A stretch of DNA of 64,000 nt from Deltaproteobacteria bacterium (GCA_016717595.1 JADKFE010000004.1:124001-188000); one strand, 5' to 3'; counted from the stretch's first letter, positions 10,501-19,510 are shown. Notes: generated by a model not told the origin, from the letters alone. Made by a program: numbers and translations.

Positions 10501-11489
10501 TGGCAACGGCGATCGCTCACCCCAACATCGCGCTGGTCAAGTACTGGGGCAAACGAGACGTAGAGCTCAACCTGCCGTCGACCAGCTCGATCTCGGTGAC
10601 CCTCGACACGTTTCAGACGCAGACCACGGTGCGCTGGGACTCCCCCCGCGATGTCGCTTGGGTAGATGGCAAACCCGCCAGCCCGGCGGACGCCAAGAAG
10701 ATCTTCAAGCACCTCGACCTCATCACCCCCGGCCGCCCCACGGCGCGGGTGATCACCAAGTCGAACTTCCCCGTCGCCGCCGGGCTCGCCTCGTCGTCGT
10801 CCGCCTTCGCCGCGCTCACCATCGCCGCCGCCGACGCCGCCGGTGAACGTTTCTCGCCCGAGGAGCTCTCGTGTCTGGCCCGCCAAGGCTCGGGCTCGGC
10901 CTGCCGGTCGTTGTGGGGCGGGTTTGTGGAGTGGCGCCGGGGCCTGCTCAACGACGGCAGCGACTCCCACGGCCTGCACCTCGCCCCGCGGGACCACTGG
11001 GATCTGCGGGTGGTCGTCGCGATCATCGACGGCGGCCAGAAGAAGATGCCGTCCACCAAGGGCATGATCCACACCATGGAGACCTCGCCGATGTACCAGG
11101 CCTGGACCTTGTCGTCCGACCGGGACGTGAGCGAGGCCCGGCACGCGATCATGGAGCGCGATCTTGAGAGCCTGGGGCAAGCCATGGAGCGCTCCACCCT
11201 CAAGATGCACGCCACGATGATGACCGCCGACCCGCCGATTCGGTACTGGAAGTCAACGTCGGTGTGGGCGATGGACGCCGTGGAGGATCTTCGCCGCCAA
11301 GGCATCTCCGCGTGGTGGACGATGGACGCCGGCCCCAACGTGAAGATCCTCTGCGAGGCCGAGCACGCCGAGCACATCGCCCAGCGCCTGCGGGTGCTCG
11401 TGGACGAGGTGCTCGTGCTCAAGATCGGCGAGGGCCCCAAGGTTGTGCCCGACGACGAGGAGGCCCTTGCCCGTTTTGTCGTCCGCTGA
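10500..11489 (+). CDS. mvaD: Diphosphomevalonate decarboxylase
   Basis: Converts mevalonate-5-diphosphate to isopentenyl diphosphate with ATP. 329 aa with the diagnostic N-terminus HPNIALVKYWGKRD and LNLPSTSSISVTL, ATP loop VAAGLASSSSAFAAL, and GSGSACRSLWGGFVEW. ATG at 10500 is chosen because GGAGG ends four bases upstream; the ATG at 10497 would leave only one base of spacing. The downstream kinase starts inside its 3' end. Confidence 0.94.
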   Translation: MATAIAHPNIALVKYWGKRDVELNLPSTSSISVTLDTFQTQTTVRWDSPRDVAWVDGKPASPADAKKIFKHLDLITPGRPTARVITKSNFPVAAGLASSSSAFAALTIAAADAAGERFSPEELSCLARQGSGSACRSLWGGFVEWRRGLLNDGSDSHGLHLAPRDHWDLRVVVAIIDGGQKKMPSTKGMIHTMETSPMYQAWTLSSDRDVSEARHAIMERDLESLGQAMERSTLKMHATMMTADPPIRYWKSTSVWAMDAVEDLRRQGISAWWTMDAGPNVKILCEAEHAEHIAQRLRVLVDEVLVLKIGEGPKVVPDDEEALARFVVR

Positions 11490-12360
11490 GGGCGCGCTGA
11501 CGGTCTTGGCGCCGGGCAAGCTCGTGCTCGTCGGGGAGTACGCCGTGCTCGACGGCGCCCCGGCGATCGTCGCCGCCGTGGATCGTGGGGTGCGCTGCGT
11601 GCTGAGCCCCGGCGACGCCGTCGAGACGCCCGCCGATGACCGCTTCGCCCGCGCCGCGCTGGAGGCCGTCGGCGCCCCGGCCCGGCGATACGTCTTCTCC
11701 GACTGGAACCCGGTCTCGCTGCGGGAAGGCAAGGCGGGCTTCGGCGGGAGCGCCGCGGCCTGTGTGGCCGCCGTGGTCGCTGGGCGCCTCGCCGCTGGGT
11801 TGGCCCCCACAGCGGACGACGCGGCCCTGGCCCGGCGGGTTCACCACGCGGTGCAGGGCTCGGGCTCGGGTGTAGACGTGCTGGCGTCGTGGTTTGGTGG
11901 GGTGCGGAGGTTTGAGGGCCTCGGCCACAGCTCGCTGCCCGCGCGGCGCCTCGTGGCGGTGTACTCCGGCCAGTCGGCCTCTACGGGGCCCCGGGTGCAG
12001 CGATACCTCCAGTGGTCGGGCCGCGAGGCCTTCGCCGTGGAGTCCGCGGCGCTCTGTGAGCTCTTCGCCGTGGACCCCCTCGCCGCGCTCCGTGAGGGGT
12101 TCATGCTGCTCTGCAACATGGCCAGGGCGGCGGGCTTGGCGTATGAGACCCCTGGCCTGCGGCGCATCGTGGACCTCGCGGCGTCCTATGGAGGCGCCGC
12201 GAAGCCCTCGGGCGCTGGCGGCGGAGACGTCGCCGTGGCGATGTTCCCCGAGCCCGAGGCCGAGGCCGCGTTCTGCGCCGCCTGCGCGGCGGAGGGCCTG
12301 CCCCCGATCCCCGTGACGATCGCCCCTGGCGCCGCCGCCAGCGCCCTCTCGGAGCCCTGA
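11476..12360 (+). CDS. Phosphomevalonate kinase (GHMP family)
   Basis: Phosphorylates mevalonate-5-phosphate to the diphosphate. The N-terminal LAPGKLVLVGEYAVLDGAP, ATP loop KAGFGGSAAACVAA and late KPSGAGGGDVAVAMF match phosphomevalonate kinases; the KPSGAGGGD form separates them from mevalonate kinases. No ATG is available. TTG codons at 11467 or 11476 are the likely starts, read in a different frame inside the mvaD 3' end, with GAGGAGG at 11457-11463. Start uncertain by a few codons. Directly overlaps idi (TGATG). Confidence 0.88.
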   Translation: MSSAEGALTVLAPGKLVLVGEYAVLDGAPAIVAAVDRGVRCVLSPGDAVETPADDRFARAALEAVGAPARRYVFSDWNPVSLREGKAGFGGSAAACVAAVVAGRLAAGLAPTADDAALARRVHHAVQGSGSGVDVLASWFGGVRRFEGLGHSSLPARRLVAVYSGQSASTGPRVQRYLQWSGREAFAVESAALCELFAVDPLAALREGFMLLCNMARAAGLAYETPGLRRIVDLAASYGGAAKPSGAGGGDVAVAMFPEPEAEAAFCAACAAEGLPPIPVTIAPGAAASALSEP

Positions 12361-13448
12361 TGCCCCCCGACAGCCACGACGCCCCCGCGCCCATCGCCTC
12401 CCGCAAAGCCGAACACATCGCGCTCTGCGAGACCGACGACGTGGCCTTTCGTGCCCAGACGAACCTGCTCGACGAGGTGCAGCTCGTCCACGACGCCTTG
12501 CCTGAGCTGGCCCTGGAGGACATCGACCTCAGCGTGTCCTTCTGCGGCAAGACGCTCAAGGCCCCGCTGATCATCGCCGCGATGACCGGCGGCACCGCCC
12601 AGGCCGAAGGCATCAACCGCAGCTTGGCGGCCTTGGCCCAGCGCCACGGCTTAGGGTTTGGCTTTGGCTCCCAGCGGCCGCTGCTCTCCGGGGTGACCGA
12701 GGGCTACGCCGTGCGGGACGTGGCCCCCGACGCGCTGATCTTGGGAAACCTCGGCCTCGTCCAAGCCCGGGAGACGTCCACCGCCGCCATCGAGCGCCTC
12801 CTCACCACCTGCGGCGCCGACGCCCTCTGCGTTCACCTCAACCCCGCGATGGAGGTGATTCAGCCCGGCGGCGACGTCGACTTCCGCGACGGCCTCAAGA
12901 CCATCGCCCGCCTCGTTCAAGAGCTGACGGTGCCTGTCGTCGTCAAAGAGACCGGCTGCGGGCTCTCCCGAGACGTCGGCCGCCGCCTCGTAGACGTCGG
13001 CGTCCGTTGGGTAGACACCTCCGGCGCCGGGGGCACGTCGTGGGTAGGCGTCGAGACGCTGCGCGCCAAGGCCGACCAGCGGGCCTTGGGGGAGCGTTTC
13101 TGGGACTGGGGCATCCCCACGGCGGCCTCCGTGGCGCAGCTCGCGGACCTGGGCCTCGGCATCTGCGCGACGGGGGGTGTGGCCGATGGTCTGGCCGCCG
13201 CCCACGCCGTCGCTTTGGGCGCTACCGCCGCCGGGGTCGCCCGGCCGTTTCTGCAGGCCCTCGCCCAAGGGGGCCCTGAAGGTTTAGAGCGCCGGGTGAA
13301 GCAGGTGATCGACGAGCTTCGTTTTGCGCACTTTTTGTCCGGGGCCCGCACCCCGGCGGAGCTGCAAACAAAGCCGATCCTCATCGGGCCGCGCCTCGCC
13401 CGCTGGATCCCCAAGGCGAGCCCCCTGCGCGACCGGGCGATGCTGTAG
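12360..13448 (+). CDS. fni: Type 2 isopentenyl-diphosphate delta-isomerase (FMN-dependent)
   Basis: Interconverts IPP and DMAPP using reduced FMN. 362 aa with the N-terminal RKAEHI signature, PLIIAAMTGG at about residues 61-70, FGFGSQRPLL, HLNPAMEVIQPGGD, VKETGCGLS and the FMN-phosphate segment GGVADGLAAAHAVALGA. Last gene of the mevalonate operon, which thus encodes every step from HMG-CoA to both C5 units. HMG-CoA synthase is not in the window. Confidence 0.94.
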   Translation: MPPDSHDAPAPIASRKAEHIALCETDDVAFRAQTNLLDEVQLVHDALPELALEDIDLSVSFCGKTLKAPLIIAAMTGGTAQAEGINRSLAALAQRHGLGFGFGSQRPLLSGVTEGYAVRDVAPDALILGNLGLVQARETSTAAIERLLTTCGADALCVHLNPAMEVIQPGGDVDFRDGLKTIARLVQELTVPVVVKETGCGLSRDVGRRLVDVGVRWVDTSGAGGTSWVGVETLRAKADQRALGERFWDWGIPTAASVAQLADLGLGICATGGVADGLAAAHAVALGATAAGVARPFLQALAQGGPEGLERRVKQVIDELRFAHFLSGARTPAELQTKPILIGPRLARWIPKASPLRDRAML

Positions 13449-13469
13449 GCAAACGCTTAGAATCCCGGT

Positions 13470-13478
13470 TATCCACAG
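13470..13478 (+). other. Single consensus DnaA-box-like 9-mer
   Basis: TTATCCACA, the consensus DnaA box, lies 17 bp upstream of the peroxiredoxin start. Only one copy was noticed in this gap, so an origin is not supported. It could be a DnaA-responsive site or chance. Confidence 0.3.
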
Positions 13479-13494
13479 GGGAAAAGGACGACCC

Positions 13495-14028
13495 ATGAAC
13501 GCCGGACAGCTCCTCCATCGGCTCCCCGAGCCCGTCAAGCAGGCCATCAAGGACAAGGTCTACCCCCAGCTCCTCCTCGAAGGGGAGACGGTGCCCGAGT
13601 GGCACCTGCAGTCCTGGGATGGCGCCTGGTTCCGCCACAACAACAACAAGTGGACCGTGCTCATCGTCTACCCCGGCGACGACACCCCGGGCTGCACGGC
13701 GCAGCTCCAGGACATGCAGGCCCACTACGCCCGCTTCAAGGAGCTGGGCGCCGAGATCTACGGGATCAACCCCGCTGAGGCGCCCTCCCACAAAGCCTTC
13801 GCCGAGAAGAACGGCTTCACCTTCCCGCTGCTCACCGACCGCGGCGGCGTGGTGGCCCGGCAGCTTCGCGCCGCGGTGCAGCTCCCGCTCAAGACGCTCA
13901 TCCTGCGCACGGTGTACCTCGTGAACCCCGAGCGGAAGATCCGCCTCGCCAACCGCGGCGCGCCGCCGGCGTCGGCCATCATCCGGTCGATCGAGGCGCT
14001 GCAGCAGGCGACGCGGGCGGGGATGTAG
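13495..14028 (+). CDS. Peroxiredoxin of the AhpC/TSA-BCP type, 1-Cys form
   Basis: Thiol peroxidase, 177 aa. The thioredoxin fold carries the peroxidatic Cys in YPGDDTPGCTAQ at about residue 65. The second Cys seen five residues later in many BCP proteins is absent here (CTAQLQD), so a 1-Cys mechanism, or reduction by an external thiol, is likely. ATG at 13495 with AAAAGGA upstream. It follows fni by 46 bp and may be the last cistron of the isoprenoid operon or have its own promoter. Confidence 0.85.
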   Translation: MNAGQLLHRLPEPVKQAIKDKVYPQLLLEGETVPEWHLQSWDGAWFRHNNNKWTVLIVYPGDDTPGCTAQLQDMQAHYARFKELGAEIYGINPAEAPSHKAFAEKNGFTFPLLTDRGGVVARQLRAAVQLPLKTLILRTVYLVNPERKIRLANRGAPPASAIIRSIEALQQATRAGM

Positions 14029-14384
14029 TCGGCGAGCGCAGGGCTGAGGGGCGGTCCGCCGGAGGTCGGTCACGGCTTTGGGCGGCTACGGGCGTGACGA
14101 GGCGACCGTTGGAAAACGATCGTTGCTTCGTTCATCCCCGTAAGAAACGATCGCTGCTGAGGGGATTGTAGGCAGAAACGATCGTTTATTAAGTCTCCCC
14201 TCAACGAAACGATCGTTTATTTCAACTCCTCGTTAAGAAACGATCGCATCTTATCTTGCAATGAAAGAAACGATCGTTTACTTGTCACTCCACCTAAGCA
14301 ACGATCGTTTCTTAGCCCTCCGCGTTAAGAACCGATCGTTTCTCAACGCCTCACCCCACACACCGTCGTCTCCCAAGAGGCCCG
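14029..14384. other. 356-bp AT-richer intergenic region holding the palindrome array
   Basis: No open frame is supported. Base composition drops visibly from the ~68% GC around it. Apart from the 30-bp-class repeat array annotated separately, the only site seen is AAGAGG at 14375-14380, the ribosome site for the fic gene. Confidence 0.7.
14113..14345. repeat. Eight CGATCG-centred palindromes at ~31-bp steps (phased operator-like array)
   Basis: CGATCG cores start at 14117, 14148, 14179, 14210, 14241, 14271, 14302 and 14333. The steps are 31, 31, 31, 31, 30, 31 and 31 bp, close to three helical turns, so every copy faces the same side of DNA. The consensus is GAAACGATCGTTT, often flanked by TTAA and TTCTTA, giving an 18-20 bp inverted repeat. 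Copies 2 and 5 have a degenerate right half (GATCGC). The ~13-20 bp between copies is not conserved. The array ends about 40 bp before the fic start codon. A cooperative repressor or architectural protein is the simplest reading; iterons or a centromere-like site are alternatives. Confidence 0.9.
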
Positions 14385-15551
14385 ATGCGCCGCGTCACTG
14401 GCGAGTTTGACCGCTGCGCCACCACGGAGGAGGTGGTGCGGGCCTTCGTCCCGTATCCGCTGCCGCCTCGGGATCCGCCGCTGGCGTTAGACGGGAGGGT
14501 GGGTGAGCTCCTCGTGACGGCGAACGCGCGGCTGCGTGAGCTTGAGCTCGCGGGCGACCTCGTCCCCTCCATCGAGTGGTTCGTCTACGCCTTCGTGCGC
14601 AAAGAGGCCATCCTCTCGGCGCAGATCGAGGGCACCCAGGCGACGCTGATGGACCTCTTGGCGGTGGAGGCCTCCAGCGAGGCCCCCGTAGGCGCCGACG
14701 TGGAGGAGGTCTGCGGCTACCTCGCCGCCGTCGGCTATGCCTGGGACCAGCTCGTCGCCCCCGACGGTCTGCCGATCTCCATGCGGCTCTTGTCCCAGAC
14801 CCACAGGCGCCTGCTCCAGGGGGCGCGCGGCGCGCACAAGCAGCCCGGCGAGGTGCGGCGCTCGCAGAACTGGATCGGCGGCACCCGCCCTGGCAACGCC
14901 GCGTTTGTGCCGCCCCCTCCGCATCGGCTCCCCGAGCTCCTCAGCGAGTTTGAGCGGGCGATCCACGATGACAGCGACCTCCCGCCGCTCATTCGTGTGG
15001 GCTGCCTCCACGTCCAGTTTGAGACCCTTCACCCTTACCTCGACGGCAACGGGCGGCTGGGGCGGCTGTTGATCACCTTGCTGCTTCGCCACTGGGGCCT
15101 GCTCACGCGGCCGCTGCTCTATCTGAGCCTGTACCTCAAACGTTACCGCAGCGAGTATTACCGTCGGCTCAGCGCCGTCCGCTCAGACGGGGATTGGGAA
15201 GGATGGCTCGAGTTCTTCTTGGAGGGCGTGGCCCAGGTCGCTGAAGAGACCGTCGACACGGCCCGCGCTCTGCACGCCGTCGTCGAGCAGGGCCGCAAAC
15301 GGCTCCTCGGCAATGACGACGTGACCGTGCTCAGCCTGCGCCTGTTTGAGCTGTTGCCCAAGAACCCGATCCTCTCGGTAAACCGGGCGATGGAGCTTCT
15401 GAGCTGCTCTCGACCCGCCGCCGCGAAGGCGCTGGACGCCTTGGAGTCCGCCGAGATTATGTTCCCCCGCGATCACCACCGACGCAACCGGGTGCTCGTC
15501 TTCGATGAGTACCTGTCTTACCTGCGCCAAGACACAGAGCTAGACGGCTAG
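14385..15551 (+). CDS. Fic-domain protein with N-terminal inhibitory helix (class II) and C-terminal winged helix
   Basis: Predicted AMP-transferase (AMPylase), 388 aa. An N-terminal Fic_N region carries the autoinhibitory (S/T)xxxE(G/N) motif as SAQIEG at residues 78-83. The catalytic Fic core is complete: HPYLDGNGRLGR at about residues 216-227. A C-terminal winged-helix-like segment (LSVNRAMELLSCSRPAAAKALDAL) at about residues 325-365 suggests DNA binding, as in many Fic-HTH proteins. ATG chosen from AAGAGG four bases upstream. The palindrome array just upstream, plus its own HTH, makes autoregulation plausible (inference). No separate antitoxin gene is seen, as expected for class II. Confidence 0.9.
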   Translation: MRRVTGEFDRCATTEEVVRAFVPYPLPPRDPPLALDGRVGELLVTANARLRELELAGDLVPSIEWFVYAFVRKEAILSAQIEGTQATLMDLLAVEASSEAPVGADVEEVCGYLAAVGYAWDQLVAPDGLPISMRLLSQTHRRLLQGARGAHKQPGEVRRSQNWIGGTRPGNAAFVPPPPHRLPELLSEFERAIHDDSDLPPLIRVGCLHVQFETLHPYLDGNGRLGRLLITLLLRHWGLLTRPLLYLSLYLKRYRSEYYRRLSAVRSDGDWEGWLEFFLEGVAQVAEETVDTARALHAVVEQGRKRLLGNDDVTVLSLRLFELLPKNPILSVNRAMELLSCSRPAAAKALDALESAEIMFPRDHHRRNRVLVFDEYLSYLRQDTELDG

Positions 15552-15560
15552 TCGGCGAGA

Positions 15561-17054
15561 CTACGGGTCCTCAGCGGGCGGCGGCTCGGCGGGCGCCTCG
15601 CTCGGCGCGGGCACGTCCGCGAGCAGAAACGTCGTGAGGTCGAGCTCCGCGCGGTAGAGCTTGAGCGCGGAGCCCGGAGACAAGGAGCGCTGGCGCACGG
15701 TGCCGTCCTCCTCGACCAGCAGGGCCACGATCTCCTGAAACTCAAGCTCTGTGCGCGCCTGGTACTTCCCGGCGACGAGGCCCACGGCGCCGAGCTCATA
15801 GGGCAGATCCCCGCGGGTGTTGACGCTGAACCAGGCCTTCACGAGCTCCGGGCTGCGGCGGCGATCGTTGGACTCACGCACCACCTCGATCCGCACATCC
15901 CGGGCCGGGGCGATGCGCTGCAGCTCTAAGTAGAGGAGATCCTGGAGGCGATCGGCGTCGGGGGGCGTCACCGGCACGTCGCCGCCGATGGCGACCCGCA
16001 TCGCGTTGAGGCGAGGGTCGTCCCCCGGGCGCGGGGCGGGCGGCGCCGGAGCCTCGGGCGCCTCGACGAGCTCACCTCCGGGGGCCGCGGGCGCGCCGGG
16101 GGTCGGGCTCACCGGGCGGCCGGGCGCCGGGGTGTAGCCCGCCAGAGAGTCCACATAGGCCGTGAAGCCCCAGATCGAGAGCCCGGCGACGGCGAACAGG
16201 GCGAGGTAACCCAGCCACCGAAGGGAGAGTCGTGGCCCCGCGACGAGGGGCGGGGCGGGCGGACCGGGCTCTCGCTCCAACGGGCGAGACGGCGTGCGGC
16301 GGCCGCGCTCTGGGGACGAGGGCTCGGTCTTGGGCGCCGGAGCGGGGACCTTGCCCGCCGGGAATCGGATCACCTGGCCTCGGCCCACGGCGCCGCCGGC
16401 CGCGGCGACCCGGGTGACCACGGGCAGGGGCTCCACCGACGCCAGCGGCAGCTCGATGGGCTCATCAAGCGGCTCCAGAGGCTCGAGGGCCTCCACCACC
16501 AAAGGCTCCGGCGGGGGCGGCGGCGTTGGGGGGCGCGACGCGGCCGCGGGGCGCGACGGGGGAGCCTTCACGGGGTCGGGCGGCGGCGCCTTCACCAAGC
16601 TCGGCTTGACCGGCGCCGGGGGCGACGGCGGAGAGGCCTGCGGCGGCGTCTTCACCAAGCTCGGCTTGACCGGCGCAGGCGCGACGGCCTTTGTCGGCGC
16701 AGCGACGGGCATCACCGGCACCGCCACCACGGGCACGTCCTCCGGGACCAGCTCCGACACCACCACCGGCGGCCGGGGGGCCCGATCTCCGCTCGTCTTC
16801 ACCTGGAGGCTGTCCGCGGGGAGCGGCGGCGCGGCGGGCTTGGCCTCGTCGTCCTCACCGTCCCAAGCGTCCCAGAGGTCCACGTCAAAACACCCGGCCA
16901 AGGCGGGCAACGCGTCCGCCCGTTGCCAAGCGCCGCCATCGACGCTCACCGGATCATCACGGCGCACGACGCCGATTCGGGAGAGCCTACGCAGCTCCTC
17001 CACGTCGTCGATCTGCCTCTGGCCGTCAGCGGTCCTGACCTGAAACCGCGGCAT
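15561..17054 (-). CDS. Membrane-anchored protein with N-terminal GYF_2-like domain and Pro-rich linker
   Basis: 497 aa, function unknown. The first ~60 residues (MPRFQVRTADGQ..., with RRDDPVSVDGGAWQRADALPAL) resemble the GYF_2/DUF4339 domain common in Myxococcota. A long Pro/Ala/Val linker follows and contains two near-copies of APVKPSLVK. One transmembrane helix (LGYLALFAVAGLSIWGFTAY) at about residues 310-330 precedes a C-terminal periplasmic domain. The ATG at 17054 is preferred over far-upstream starts because AGAGG lies just before it. Divergent from the dehydrogenase operon. Confidence 0.72.
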   Translation of the reverse strand: MPRFQVRTADGQRQIDDVEELRRLSRIGVVRRDDPVSVDGGAWQRADALPALAGCFDVDLWDAWDGEDDEAKPAAPPLPADSLQVKTSGDRAPRPPVVVSELVPEDVPVVAVPVMPVAAPTKAVAPAPVKPSLVKTPPQASPPSPPAPVKPSLVKAPPPDPVKAPPSRPAAASRPPTPPPPPEPLVVEALEPLEPLDEPIELPLASVEPLPVVTRVAAAGGAVGRGQVIRFPAGKVPAPAPKTEPSSPERGRRTPSRPLEREPGPPAPPLVAGPRLSLRWLGYLALFAVAGLSIWGFTAYVDSLAGYTPAPGRPVSPTPGAPAAPGGELVEAPEAPAPPAPRPGDDPRLNAMRVAIGGDVPVTPPDADRLQDLLYLELQRIAPARDVRIEVVRESNDRRRSPELVKAWFSVNTRGDLPYELGAVGLVAGKYQARTELEFQEIVALLVEEDGTVRQRSLSPGSALKLYRAELDLTTFLLADVPAPSEAPAEPPPAEDP

Positions 17055-17172
17055 CTGGCCGCCTCTGGGGACCCCCTCACAATGGCACCGCATGGGGCCT
17101 TCGTCAACGGGGGGAGGCCGTGGCGCTGGGAGAGGCGCGAGGATAGGAGGGCGACCCCTCTGCGGAGAGCAC

Positions 17173-18226
17173 ATGCCCCACGTTGCGGTCATCCCTGGTG
17201 ATGGGATCGGGCGGGAGGTCCTCGACGAGGGCCTCAAGGTTCTGCGGGCGCTCGACGCGCGCCACGGCCTGAACCTACGCTTCACCCACCTGCCCTACGG
17301 CGCCGATCGGTACCTCGCCACGGGGCTCACGATCACCCCCGAGGAGATGTCCGGGCTGCGCGACTACGACGCGGTCTACCTCGGCGCGCTGGGCGATCCC
17401 CGGGTGCCGTCGAACGTGCACGCCAAGGACATCCTCCTCGGCATGCGTTTTCAGCTCGACCTCTACATCAACCTGCGGCCCTGTGTGCTCTTGGATGAGC
17501 GCTACTGCCCGCTCAAGGATCGCCGCCCCGAGGACGTGCGCTTCACGGTGTTCCGCGAGAACACCGAGGGCCTGTACACGGGCATCGGCGGCCAGTTTAA
17601 GCGTGACACGGCGGACGAGGTCGCCATCGAGGCCGAGCTCAACACCCGCAAAGGTGTGGAGCGCATCATCCGCGCCGCCTTTCGAGCACGCCCGCGCCCG
17701 AGGCCTGGGCCGGGTGTGTATGTCCGACAAGTCAAACGCCATGCGCCACGGCCACGACCTCTGGCAGCGGGTGTTTAAGTCCGTCGCCGCCGAGTATCCC
17801 GAGATCAAAGCGAGCCACCTCTACGTCGACGCTTTGGTCATGGAGATGGTGCGCGCCCCCGACCGCTTCGACGTCATCGTCACCAACAACCTCTTCGGCG
17901 ACATCGTCACCGACCTCGGCGCCCAGATTCAGGGCGGCATCGGCCTCGCGGCTTCAGGAAACCTCAACCCCGGCGCCGGCATCGGGATGTTTGAGCCTGT
18001 GCACGGCTCCGCGCCGGACATCGCCGGTCAAGGCCTCGCGAACCCCCTCGCCGCGGTGCTCAGCGCGGGCATGATGTTGTCCTGGCTCGGCCACGTCGAG
18101 CTAGAGCGCCAGATCGAGGACGCCGTGCGTGTGGCGCTCAACGACGGCCTCGTCACCCGTGAGCTGGGCGGAAACCTCTCCACCAGCCAGGTCGGCGACG
18201 CCATCGTGGCGATCCTCTCCCGCTGA
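17173..18226 (+). CDS. Isopropylmalate/isocitrate-type beta-decarboxylating dehydrogenase, one frameshift
   Basis: NAD-dependent oxidative decarboxylase of the LeuB/TtuC/Icd family, about 351 aa. N-terminal VAVIPGDGIGREV, RENTEGLYTGIGG and C-terminal TNNLFGDIVTDLGAQIQGGIGLAASGN plus MFEPVHGSAPDIAG are all present. Coding changes frame at about 17681-17684, where GCCTTTCGAG should read GCCTTCGAG (one extra T) to give RAAFEHARARGLG. Substrate is not certain: the IPMS-like gene two positions on favours a 2-oxoacid chain-elongation role, but a thiolase lies between. ATG at 17173. Confidence 0.85.
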
Positions 18227-18250
18227 ACCCCGAGCCCTTCGGAGCCCAAG

Positions 18251-19468
18251 ATGTCGTCTCACCCGCCCATCGTCTTCCTCGGCGCCAAACGCACCCCCTT
18301 CGGCGCCTTCAACGGCGCCCTGGCCGACGTCAACGCCACGGAGTTAGGCGTCATCGCCTCCAAGGCCGCGCTCAGCCAGGCTGGGGTAAACGCTGAGGAC
18401 GTTGACCACGTCATCTTCGGCAACGTCATGCAGACCAGCGCCGACGCGATCTACCTCGCTCGGCACATCGGCCTCAAGGTGGGCGCCCCGGTGGCCACCC
18501 CCGCGGTCACCGTGAACCGCCTCTGCGGCTCGGGCTTCGAGTCGCTTGTGCAAGGCGCGCACCGCCTGCTCTTGGGCGAGAGCACGATGATCCTCGCGGG
18601 CGGCACGGAGAACATGAGCCAGGCCCCGCACACCCTGCGGGGGCTACGCAAGGGCCTCAAGCTCGGCGGCGCGCCCATGGGCGACTCGCTGCAAGAGGCG
18701 CTGTTTGACACCTACGTCGGCGCCCCGATGGCGATCACCGCCGAGAACCTCGCCGAGGTGTACAAGATCAGCCGCGAAGACGCCGATGACTACGGCTTCC
18801 GCTCTCAGACCGCCTGGCTCGCCGCCCACACCGAGGGCCGCTACGCCCAGGAGATCACCCCCGTCGTCGTGAAGGACCGCAAGGGCGAGATCACCGTCAC
18901 CGTCGATGAGCACCCCCAGCTCTCGCCGCTCGCGCCCGAGAAGAACCGCGCCCGCTTCTCCCGGGAGGCCATGTCCAAGCTCCCGGCGATCTTCAAGAAG
19001 GACGGCACGGTCACCGCCGCCAACGCCTCGGGCATCAACGACGGCGCCGCGGCCTTGGTGATGACGACGGCCCCCCACGCCGAGGCCAAAGGCCTCACCC
19101 CCATCGGCCGCCTCGTCGCCTGGGGCGTGGCCGGGGTCGAGCCCAAACACATGGGCATCGGCCCGGTCTACGCCATCCAGCGCGCCCTGGAGATGGCAAA
19201 AATGACCCTGGGTCAGATGGAGCTTGTGGAGATCAACGAGGCCTTCTCGTCGCAGTACCTCGCCTGCGAGCGGGCCTTGGGCCTCAGCCGCGACATCACC
19301 AACGTGAACTCCGGCGGCGTGGCCGTCGGTCACCCCTTGGCCGCGTCCGGCGCCCGCATCACCGCGCACCTGCTCTATGAGCTCAAGCGTCGCGGCGCGC
19401 GCTATGGTGTAGGCAGCGCCTGCATCGGCGGCGGCCAGGGCATCGCCGTGATCATCGAGGCCCTCTGA
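18251..19468 (+). CDS. Acetyl-CoA C-acyltransferase (thiolase)
   Basis: 405-aa thiolase II family enzyme that joins or cleaves acyl-CoAs. The nucleophilic Cys is in NRLCGSGFES at about residue 92. The second-half motifs are NEAFSSQYLACERAL, the His motif GHPLAASGARI and the second Cys in GSACIGGGQG. It could supply acetoacetyl-CoA toward the mevalonate pathway or act in beta-oxidation; the sequence does not decide. It is 24 bp after the dehydrogenase and 42 bp before the IPMS-like gene. Confidence 0.92.
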   Translation: MSSHPPIVFLGAKRTPFGAFNGALADVNATELGVIASKAALSQAGVNAEDVDHVIFGNVMQTSADAIYLARHIGLKVGAPVATPAVTVNRLCGSGFESLVQGAHRLLLGESTMILAGGTENMSQAPHTLRGLRKGLKLGGAPMGDSLQEALFDTYVGAPMAITAENLAEVYKISREDADDYGFRSQTAWLAAHTEGRYAQEITPVVVKDRKGEITVTVDEHPQLSPLAPEKNRARFSREAMSKLPAIFKKDGTVTAANASGINDGAAALVMTTAPHAEAKGLTPIGRLVAWGVAGVEPKHMGIGPVYAIQRALEMAKMTLGQMELVEINEAFSSQYLACERALGLSRDITNVNSGGVAVGHPLAASGARITAHLLYELKRRGARYGVGSACIGGGQGIAVIIEAL

Positions 19469-19510
19469 GCCCTGCGCACCCTCTCCCGAGCCTTAGCGGA
19501 GCCCCAGCTT

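Noticed and set aside
14113..14345. CRISPR-like array
   Set aside because: Repeats are palindromic, only ~18 bp, with ~13-bp variable gaps and a 31-bp period; no cas genes are present. Far too short for CRISPR units.
13470..14345. Replication origin (DnaA box plus iterons)
   Set aside because: Only one DnaA-box 9-mer was noticed, 640 bp from the array, and no replication or partition gene is nearby.
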